From WO2-35-19 sp964365465 (lineage in GTDB: Bacteria; Patescibacteriota; Minisyncoccia; Phycocordibacterales; WO2-35-19), in NCBI GenBank assembly GCA_964365465.1, contig CAYIPT010000021.1, positions 1 to 10,653 on the forward strand: a DNA stretch of 10,653 nucleotides. Direction: 5' to 3'. The stretch's first letter is position 1. Every line of letters begins with the position of its first letter. Position numbers and translations under genes: made by a program. The notes beneath the pieces were generated by a model, which was not told the origin of the DNA, made no database searches, and saw only the letters and a program-made list of their open reading frames with translations. Of the stretch, positions 6,008 through 10,640 are shown piece after piece.

Positions 6008-6039
6008 CCCCGTAGCGAGCTCTTGCTCTGCTACTGGGG
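6008..6039. repeat. In-frame palindrome in LamG copy 2
   Basis: CCCCGTAGCGAGC, loop TCTT, then GCTCTGCTACTGGGG folds on itself with two single-base bulges. Compared with copy 4 (TTGKVGSGALSF), about 36 bases are added without changing the frame. It lies at the same place in the protein as the palindrome in copy 1 but has a different sequence. Confidence 0.5.
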
Positions 6040-6085
6040 TGGGAAATGGGGCTTTGAGTTTTGACGGGGTGGATAATCAAAAAAG

Positions 6086-6094
6086 TGGTAAAAT
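6086..6094 (+). promoter_or_regulatory. Extended -10 promoter of the MazF-like gene
   Basis: TGG-TAAAAT ends 6 nt before ATG 6101, inside AAAAAAGTGGTAAAAT, which starts where LamG homology stops. Nearly identical to the site at 4919-4933. Confidence 0.6.
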
Positions 6095-6100
6095 GATTAT

Positions 6101-6766
6101 ATGAGCGCTAATAATTTTATTTTAATAAAAGAAAAAGAGCGGGGCATTTTTGAAATTTCTGAGAGAGATTATGACACTAATGGTGAAATACAAAATATTG
6201 GAGCCGCCTCTTTTTTGAGGGATGCCGTAGAAAAGGCTGAAAGTTATATTTCCAATTCAGAGATGGGGATTGAGTATGGGATAAGATTCTCGTTGAAGGA
6301 TGAGAGAAGTTCAAACAAAAAATCTTTAATAAAAAGATTTCTCGAATGGATAGGGCTTAAGGAAAAAATCCATAATACCGAAAGTATTCCGCCCCTTTTT
6401 AATGAAAACGAGATTTGGTGGTGTTATGTCGGGGAAAATGTCGGAGTTGAGATAAACGGCAAAGATAGGCAATTCACCCGCCCGGTTTTCATTTTTAAGA
6501 AATACGACAGGTACTCGTTTTTAGGATTGCCTCTTACCACAAAGTCGAAAACCGGTACCTGGTTTACGCCGATTACTTTTGCTGGGATAAATCAAACCGT
6601 GGTTTTATCTCAAGATAGAGCGTACGATTACAGGAGGTTTAAGGAAAAGATGGGCGAACTTGACGAAAAAGATTCCCAAAAAGTAAGGGAAGCATACACA
6701 AAACTCCACACTTTTTCCCTTATAAAAAATAGACCTCCCGCCGTTTCCGGCGGGAGTCGTGGGTAA
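6101..6766 (+). CDS. Two-domain protein with C-terminal MazF/PemK-like toxin domain
   Basis: A 221-residue protein. Residues 1-66 (MSANNFILIKEKERGIFEIS, then FLRDAVEKAESYI and EYGIRFSL) form a small separate domain that I know only as a hypothetical CPR protein. Residues about 83-205 resemble PemK/MazF endoribonuclease toxins. Visible elements are RFLEWIGLKEKIHN, EIWWCYVGENVGVEINGK, RQFTRPVFIFKKY, SFLGLPLTTKSKTGTW and VVLSQDRAYDYRRF. MazF toxins are known to cleave mRNA; activity here is inferred. No separate antitoxin gene is adjacent, so the N-terminal domain could be a tethered regulator, or this may be a simple gene fusion. The last residues (NRPPAVSGGSRG) are encoded by the terminator hairpin of an opposing small RNA, suggesting that the native stop was lost. 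Confidence 0.72.
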   Translation: MSANNFILIKEKERGIFEISERDYDTNGEIQNIGAASFLRDAVEKAESYISNSEMGIEYGIRFSLKDERSSNKKSLIKRFLEWIGLKEKIHNTESIPPLFNENEIWWCYVGENVGVEINGKDRQFTRPVFIFKKYDRYSFLGLPLTTKSKTGTWFTPITFAGINQTVVLSQDRAYDYRRFKEKMGELDEKDSQKVREAYTKLHTFSLIKNRPPAVSGGSRG

Positions 6767-6777
6767 ATCCCAAATAT
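6724..6777 (-). ncRNA. Predicted small RNA 2, convergent with the MazF-like gene
   Basis: The - strand promoter at 6784-6811 predicts a start near 6777. The RNA of about 50 nt contains UGGG-AUUUA-CCCA. It then has a perfect 9-bp stem CTCCCGCCG-GAAA-CGGCGGGAG (6756-6735) with a GAAA tetraloop, and a U-rich end (GUCUAUUUUUU). It overlaps the 3' end of the MazF-like coding sequence in antisense, so it could affect that mRNA. On the + strand the same hairpin has no T-run after it, which argues against a plain + strand terminator. Confidence 0.5.
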
Positions 6778-6783
6778 GCATTA

Positions 6784-6811
6784 AGTATAGCAAAACCAAA
6801 TTATATGTCAA
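6784..6811 (-). promoter_or_regulatory. Promoter of small RNA 2
   Basis: Read on the - strand: TTGACA (6811-6806), 16-bp spacer, TATACT (6789-6784), then TAAT. Both hexamers are consensus or nearly so. It shares the 15 bases ATTAAGTATAGCAAA (+ strand, 6780-6794) with the promoter at 4569-4583. Confidence 0.62.
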
Positions 6812-7163
6812 ATCAAAATAGTGGAAAAACAATAAAAACCTTGATTTTAAGCGGTTTTTTAGACAAATTTTCAATAATCAATTCACAATTTACAATCAAT
6901 CATCAAATCTCAAAAAATTACATTTGAAAATTGATAAAATGATAAATTTATTGAAAACTGAAAATTGTAAATTGATAATTAGCTTGTCCGTTCTCTTCTT
7001 TTTCCTGTGGGCTGGACAAGCTTTTGCTTCAGCTCCTACCGACGGCCTCGTCGGCTATTGGCCGATGGATGAAGGATCAGGAACCATCACTCATGATACC
7101 AGTGGCAATGGGAATAACGGCACAATCAACGGAGCGACTTGGGTGGCAGGGTTTGAAAAGTAG
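6805..7163 (+). pseudogene. LamG secreted-protein gene, truncated 5' copy 3
   Basis: Two pieces. From ATG 6805 the first codons match the start of copy 1 at DNA level, both ending in a shared ATTTTAAGCG segment. The frame then runs into AT-rich repeat and stops at TGA 6925-6927. A second start at ATG 6939 gives MINLLKTENCKL, a hydrophobic signal sequence ending GQAFAS, then APTDGLVGYWPMDEGSGTI and GNGNNGTINGATWVAG. Homology ends at 7150 and the frame stops at TAG 7161-7163, overlapping the next promoter. The original signal-peptide start seems to have been split by repeat sequence and replaced by one encoded within the repeat. No further LamG sequence follows. Confidence 0.7.
6853..6980. repeat. 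AT-rich repeat inside LamG copy 3
   Basis: A run of TTTTCAATAATCAATTCACAATTTACAATC-like sequence, then TTGAAAATTGATAAAATG and GAAAACTGAAAATTGTAAATTG. The last part (6953-6980) matches 8423-8450 and encodes ENCKL in both signal peptides. It interrupts the signal-peptide region that is continuous in copy 1. Confidence 0.55.
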
Positions 7164-7169
7164 TATAAT
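7164..7169 (+). promoter_or_regulatory. -10 box before the hairpin leader
   Basis: A perfect TATAAT in AAAAGTAGTATAAT, directly after the end of LamG homology, like the AAAAGTGGTAAAAT junctions at the other two copies. Unlike those, the next gene is 80 bp away, so the transcript would have a leader starting near 7176. There is no convincing -35 box. Confidence 0.5.
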
Positions 7170-7177
7170 GGATATGA

Positions 7178-7230
7178 AATGATAACTGGTGGGGGTGAGG
7201 AGAAGGACTCTGTCCCCATCAGTTATTATT
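7178..7230 (+). other. Long leader hairpin upstream of the gene at 7250
   Basis: Seventeen consecutive pairs form between 7178-7194 and 7214-7230, with a 19-nt loop containing GAGGAGAAGGA. Two of the pairs are G-U in + strand RNA and would be C-A mismatches on the other strand, so a + strand RNA is favoured. The stem starts about 2 nt after the predicted transcription start, and its 3' side is UUAUUAUU. It may be a transcription attenuator, an mRNA-protecting 5' stem or a small RNA. The palindrome CCTAATTAGG (7231-7240) follows. Confidence 0.5.
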
Positions 7231-7249
7231 CCTAATTAGGTAAGTTAAT

Positions 7250-7546
7250 ATGAAAATAAAACAAACAGATAAAGAAATAAGCTTCACTTTCCCCCGATAT
7301 CAGAAAAGATCTAATCCGTATGATGAGAAAGGTGATTACGGCGAATACTCGACTTTTACAGGATTGATTATCCATCATAAAGATGGGCAATCTGATGAAA
7401 TTGGTTTTGCTGGAACGATTGATATGGATTACAAAGGGAAACCAGATCAGGTTTCGGATTTTATAGTGGTTTGGTATGGCGAGGAAGAAGAATTTAGAAA
7501 AGAGTGCGAAAGGTTGCAAATAAATGTTTATGAAATGGAAGTTTAA
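7250..7546 (+). CDS. Small acidic protein of unknown function
   Basis: A 98-residue protein that I do not recognise. It looks soluble: no signal peptide or membrane helix, many charged residues and an acidic C-terminal part (YGEEEEFRKECERLQINVYE). The alternating pattern EISFTFPRY, STFTGLIIHH, EIGFAGTIDMDY and VSDFIVVWYG suggests a small beta-rich domain ending in one helix. An AGG 9 nt before the ATG may serve as a weak ribosome site. It follows the long hairpin leader, and its stop directly abuts a BRO gene remnant in the same frame. Given neighbours of toxin, BRO and DUF3800 type, it could be a cassette-borne antitoxin or inhibitor, but nothing in the protein proves it. Confidence 0.7.
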   Translation: MKIKQTDKEISFTFPRYQKRSNPYDEKGDYGEYSTFTGLIIHHKDGQSDEIGFAGTIDMDYKGKPDQVSDFIVVWYGEEEEFRKECERLQINVYEMEV

Positions 7547-7600
7547 AAATATTTAGATAGTGAATTGTCCGAAAAAATAGGACAACTGAAACTGGCATGA
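7547..7600 (+). pseudogene. Remnant of a BRO/DinD-like gene
   Basis: Directly after the TAA of the preceding gene and in the same frame, the sequence reads KYLDSELSEKIGQLKLA followed by TGA (7598-7600). SELSEKIGQLKL matches SELYDKIVQLKL of the Bro-N domain at 4940-5803. The DNA at 7565-7596 aligns without gaps to 5129-5160 at roughly four fifths identity. It is a short relic only; no other part of the gene is visible nearby. Confidence 0.6.
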
Positions 7601-7622
7601 TTTGAATACACAATTTCAACTA

Positions 7623-8102
7623 ATGAAAAAAGAAAAGAAACAAAAATTGTATTGTTATGTTGACGAAACCGGACAGGATACGAAAGGCAAGTTATTTATC
7701 GTTTCTGTGGTGATTACAGATGACAAAAGAGAAGAGTTAAACTCAAAACTGAAGAAAATCGAAGAACATTCCGGCAAAGGCAAAGTAAAATGGATGGAAG
7801 CTCGCCATAAAGCCAGGTTGGCTTACATACAAGCGGTTTTGTCCGTTTCCGCCAGCGCGCAGGCGGCGGTGCATGTTGATGGTTTGCCCAAAGCCCGCAT
7901 CAGGTGGTTCGGAACGGAACTCAGAAGATTAAGCATTAAAACCAGCAAAGTCGTTGGTGTCCGCCGCGAAGAATCAGATGCCTTTATCCGGCTGGCCGAT
8001 GCTTGCTGCGGTTTTGTTAGGCTGGCGTTGTCTTCCCGCAACAAAGAGCTTTTTGAAATGTTTAAGCAGGCGATGGCCTCCAACCACTTGAAAGAGGTTT
8101 AA
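7623..8102 (+). CDS. DUF3800 family protein (compact)
   Basis: A 159-residue protein from ATG 7623; a TTG at 7602 in the same frame is an alternative. The N-terminal YCYVDETGQDTKG with strand LFIVSVVITD matches the DUF3800 start, usually IDESG. The C-terminal LADACCGFVRLAL (about 121-133) matches the conserved ADxxAG helix near the family's end. Between them lies KVKWMEARHKARLAYIQAVL. The family is thought to have an RNase H-like fold with acidic residues, so a nuclease is plausible. Its substrate is unknown, and the family often sits in defence or mobile regions. At 159 residues it is shorter than many members, but both conserved ends are present. A predicted structured RNA is convergent with it and begins at its stop. 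Confidence 0.8.
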   Translation: MKKEKKQKLYCYVDETGQDTKGKLFIVSVVITDDKREELNSKLKKIEEHSGKGKVKWMEARHKARLAYIQAVLSVSASAQAAVHVDGLPKARIRWFGTELRRLSIKTSKVVGVRREESDAFIRLADACCGFVRLALSSRNKELFEMFKQAMASNHLKEV

Positions 8103-8211
8103 AATTAAACCAAAACCCCAAGCTAAAAGCTCGGGGTTGGTGGATAGCCTACTTCCGACTGCCTAAACAGTCAGACACCCACGAATACTCGCAGTGTTCG
8201 GCTATCAAATC
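8103..8211 (-). ncRNA. Predicted structured RNA 3 next to the DUF3800 gene
   Basis: On the - strand the RNA of about 108 nt would start GGGAUUUGAUAGCC. It forms a three-way junction: P1 GAUAGCC/GGCUAUC (8206-8200/8149-8143), P2 within 8197-8175 (ACAC/GUGU plus GCGA/UCGU) and P3 GACUG/CAGUC (8172-8157). A terminator stem of 11 pairs (8138-8114, loop UUU) and UUUGGUUUAAUUUU follow. P2 and the terminator each have one pair that is G-U on this strand but A-C on the other, supporting - strand RNA. Its 3' end meets the DUF3800 stop codon. RNA motifs associated with DUF3800 genes have been described (Weinberg and colleagues, 2017, from memory). Whether this belongs to one needs a covariance-model search. 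Confidence 0.65.
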
Positions 8212-8217
8212 CCTTTA

Positions 8218-8245
8218 AGTGTATATGATTGTCAATTCCTGTCAA
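8218..8245 (-). promoter_or_regulatory. Promoter of structured RNA 3
   Basis: Read on the - strand: TTGACA (8245-8240), 16-bp spacer, TACACT (8223-8218), then TAAAGGG. A second TTGACA lies at 8235-8230. The layout is the same as the promoters of small RNAs 1 and 2, including the TAA after the -10 box. Confidence 0.6.
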
Positions 8246-8299
8246 GTAAAATTCTGTGCATATTTGAGCCAATAAATAATAACCTTTTTACTCAAAAAG

Positions 8300-8308
8300 T
8301 GATAAAAT
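8300..8308 (+). promoter_or_regulatory. Extended -10 promoter upstream of the LamG/beta-helix gene
   Basis: TGA-TAAAAT within CAAAAAGTGATAAAAT, the same motif as at 4919-4933 and 6079-6094. Transcription would start near 8315, leaving a leader of 25 nt to ATG 8340 or about 106 nt to ATG 8421. Confidence 0.5.
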
Positions 8309-8334
8309 TAAATAAAGTCGCTTTTAAGAAACCA

Positions 8335-8420
8335 AAACAATGAATATCAATAAATTTTCAATGAACAAAATATCAAACAAAACAAGTGTCTGGTTTGGAA
8401 AATTGATTATTGATACTTCA
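8335..8420. repeat. AT-rich repeat before the LamG/beta-helix gene
   Basis: TTTTCAATGAACAAA and ATCAAACAA (8355-8380) match 635-660, which is intergenic. The reading frame of the following gene is open through this stretch from ATG 8340, but the repeat identity suggests it is non-coding leader. Confidence 0.5.
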
Positions 8421-10640
8421 ATGAAAATTGAAAACTGTAAATTGAAAATTTTATTGATTTCCATTTTTGTCATTTTTATTTATTTTTGCTCATTTTTGTC
8501 ATTTGTCTCTGCTTCCGCTCCTACCAACGGCCTTGTTGGTTACTGGAACTTCGACGAAGGAAGTGGAACTGTTGTCGCGGATTCATCGGTAAGCGGGAAT
8601 AACGGGACGATTAATGGAACCACTTGGACGACAGGAAAAGTGGGGAGTGGAGCGTTGAGTTTCGACGGGGTAAATGACTTTGTACTAGGCCCAAACATAA
8701 GCTCCTTATTTACAAACCAAGAAGCAACTTTTTCAGCATGGGTGAAAAAAACGGAGCACACCGGCTCTGTTAATTCAGAGACAGGCAGTTGGTATTTTAA
8801 TGAAGCTGAAGGAAATTCCAGTCACTACCCCTACACTGACGGTACCATATATGATGGTAGTTTTAAGACAACAAGAACAACTGTTGGGGCTGGAATTATT
8901 ACTGATAGAACACAATGGCACATGGTAACCATAACCAGGAAAGCCGGAGCAAACGGATGGAACTTTTATCAAAATGGACAATTAGTTACTTCGGCTGATG
9001 GTGGCACTTGGGAGATGGCTACAAACTGGGCAGTCGGAAAATCATTTAATTCCTCCGTCTTTTTCAAAGGTTCTATTGACGATGTTCGCATCTATAATAG
9101 GGTATTAAGCGCGAGTGAGATCTTAGATGTTTATAACGACATTGGCGTTCCCGCCACTCCGACCATTCCATCCATCTCTTCCTTCACTTCTTCTCCATCT
9201 TCCATTCCCCAAGGCCAGTCTTCTATTTTGTCTTGGAATGTTTCCGGCACTCCAACCCCTACTTTATCCATTAACAGTGGAGTTGGTACTGTTACTGGCG
9301 GTAGTGTCAGTGTGTCTCCGTCTGTGACTGCTTCTTATATCCTAACTGCCACAAATTCCCAAGGTACTATAACTGCCCAAACTACAGTTACGGTTACTGC
9401 TCCGCCTCCTCCCGATACCCAAGCTCCCACTGTCCCAACTAACCTTACTGCCACAGCAGTATCATCATCAGCGATTAACTTATCTTGGACAGCTTCCACG
9501 GATAATATAGCTGTCACCGGCTATCGTATATATAGAGGAGGTAGCCAAATTGGTACATCGGCATCAAACTCTTACTCTGATTCCGGCCTTACCGCTTCGA
9601 CAAATTATTCTTATACTGTCGCGGCTTACGATGCCGCCGTGAATGTATCTGCCCAAAGTATTTCTGCTTCTGTCACTACTCAGGATGTGGTAACCCCGCC
9701 TCCTCCGCCTCCTGGAACCTGTTTAGCAGTTACCCCCGCAGGTAGCGGCAACAGGAGCGGCAGTGACTGGAGCAATGCCATGGCGGGACTGCCAGCCACT
9801 CTCGCAAGAGGCAGATTTTATTATTTAGCTGACGGGAATTATCCCTATTATACATTCAATACGCCCGTATCTGGCACGCAATTTGTGACTATTCGTAAAG
9901 CCCAAAGCTACGACCATTGTGCCGATACTGGCTGGAACGAGACAATCATGGGCAGTTCCCAGGCAGTATTTACGGGATTTTACATTACTTCTTCATATTT
10001 TACCCTTGATGGTAATGGCATCCAAACCGCGCCGGGTTGTGGAGGAGCGCCGGGAGCCACAGTTACCGGCAGCCCCCCTAATCCCAAAGACTGCGGTATT
10101 AAAATAGCAACCCCAACCAACCAAGGGATGAGCTTTGGAAGCGGGGTTGGGAACTACCATGTTAGGTATTTAGAAGAACTTGGAAATGGGATTAATAACG
10201 GGGGCTTGGCGGAGTTTTTTGCTCCTCTCGCTTCCAGTGTTTCAAGCTTCTTGCATATATACGCCCATAACGCTGGGTGCGTATTTTTCCAGTACGGCGG
10301 CAACCAGCGTGAAGTTGGCTTTAGTTATTTTTGGGGAACTGAAACAGATGGCGCTCCAACCGGCTCGTGTCATGGCCAATATTCCTTCTATGCCGGAAAT
10401 GACAGTAACAGCGTAGAACACGACAACGTATACCGCGACATTACCGGAACTGCGGTTTGGACGTTTGCTTTGGGTTCCGGCACACATACCAACTGGAGCT
10501 ATTATAATAATGTTATTTTTAATTCCAGCCCGACTGTAAGCTGGAACCCGTTTTTGTCGGATGGGATATTAGCATGCATTAATTCCGGTGTAAATTGCAT
10601 GCATGAGGCCACCCATTTTCGCACTCAGCTGATAATTTAG
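8421..10640 (+). CDS. Secreted LamG / Ig-like / FN3 / beta-helix protein
   Basis: A 739-residue protein from ATG 8421. ATG 8340 is in frame but would add 27 residues encoded by an intergenic-type repeat. Residues 1-32 are a signal peptide (MKIENCKLK, a hydrophobic core rich in Ile and Phe, then VSAS). Residues about 34-242 are a concanavalin-like LamG domain: GLVGYWNFDEGSGT, GALSFDGVNDFV, FSAWVKK, WHMVTITR, FYQNGQLV and GSIDDVRIYNRVLSASEI. An Ig-like domain (about 246-325) and a fibronectin type III domain (about 330-421, SAINLSWTASTDNIAVTGYRIYR) follow. A Pro-rich linker then leads into a beta-helix-like region (about 434-739; ADGNYPYYTF, YFTLDGNGIQ). The protein is likely exported, for surface binding or polysaccharide interaction. 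This is the only copy in the window whose LamG is complete. The C-terminus ends abruptly (NCMHEATHFRTQLII), so it may be truncated. Confidence 0.85.
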   Translation: MKIENCKLKILLISIFVIFIYFCSFLSFVSASAPTNGLVGYWNFDEGSGTVVADSSVSGNNGTINGTTWTTGKVGSGALSFDGVNDFVLGPNISSLFTNQEATFSAWVKKTEHTGSVNSETGSWYFNEAEGNSSHYPYTDGTIYDGSFKTTRTTVGAGIITDRTQWHMVTITRKAGANGWNFYQNGQLVTSADGGTWEMATNWAVGKSFNSSVFFKGSIDDVRIYNRVLSASEILDVYNDIGVPATPTIPSISSFTSSPSSIPQGQSSILSWNVSGTPTPTLSINSGVGTVTGGSVSVSPSVTASYILTATNSQGTITAQTTVTVTAPPPPDTQAPTVPTNLTATAVSSSAINLSWTASTDNIAVTGYRIYRGGSQIGTSASNSYSDSGLTASTNYSYTVAAYDAAVNVSAQSISASVTTQDVVTPPPPPPGTCLAVTPAGSGNRSGSDWSNAMAGLPATLARGRFYYLADGNYPYYTFNTPVSGTQFVTIRKAQSYDHCADTGWNETIMGSSQAVFTGFYITSSYFTLDGNGIQTAPGCGGAPGATVTGSPPNPKDCGIKIATPTNQGMSFGSGVGNYHVRYLEELGNGINNGGLAEFFAPLASSVSSFLHIYAHNAGCVFFQYGGNQREVGFSYFWGTETDGAPTGSCHGQYSFYAGNDSNSVEHDNVYRDITGTAVWTFALGSGTHTNWSYYNNVIFNSSPTVSWNPFLSDGILACINSGVNCMHEATHFRTQLII

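Larger units (their letters stand above)
5790..6104 (+). pseudogene. LamG secreted-protein gene, truncated 5' copy 2
   Basis: From ATG 5790 the frame gives a short basic N-terminus and a hydrophobic signal sequence ending MFAHAEA. LamG opening APTTGLVGYWPIDEGSDTIAND and GATWVAG follow, then a palindrome-encoded stretch RACPVASSCSATG, then VGNGALSFDGVD. Homology to LamG ends there and the frame stops at TGA 6102-6104 inside the ATG of the next gene (ATGA overlap). An open frame extends upstream to 5592, but that part is antisense-free overlap with the BRO/DinD gene in another frame and is not homologous to the other copies. The start overlaps the BRO/DinD end by 14 bp. A secreted peptide of about 80 residues is possible, but it lacks most of the LamG fold. 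Confidence 0.7.

Noticed and set aside
6605..6777. - strand ORF starting ATGCATATTTGG near the small RNA 2 promoter
   Set aside because: It runs antisense through the MazF-like gene, its ATG lies only 2 nt from the -10 box, and the protein has no recognisable pattern. Most likely a shadow.
8143..8206. tRNA or tRNA-like reading of RNA 3 (7-bp acceptor-like stem followed by CACCA on the - strand)
   Set aside because: Only two internal arms are present and there is no TTCRA-type T loop or D-arm signature. The CACCA is offset from the stem, and a terminator follows directly.
4583..8420. Classical integron with attC sites
   Set aside because: No tyrosine integrase is in the window and no attC core pair (RYYYAAC/GTTRRRY) lies at the cassette edges. 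The shared borders are coding LamG sequence and promoters.
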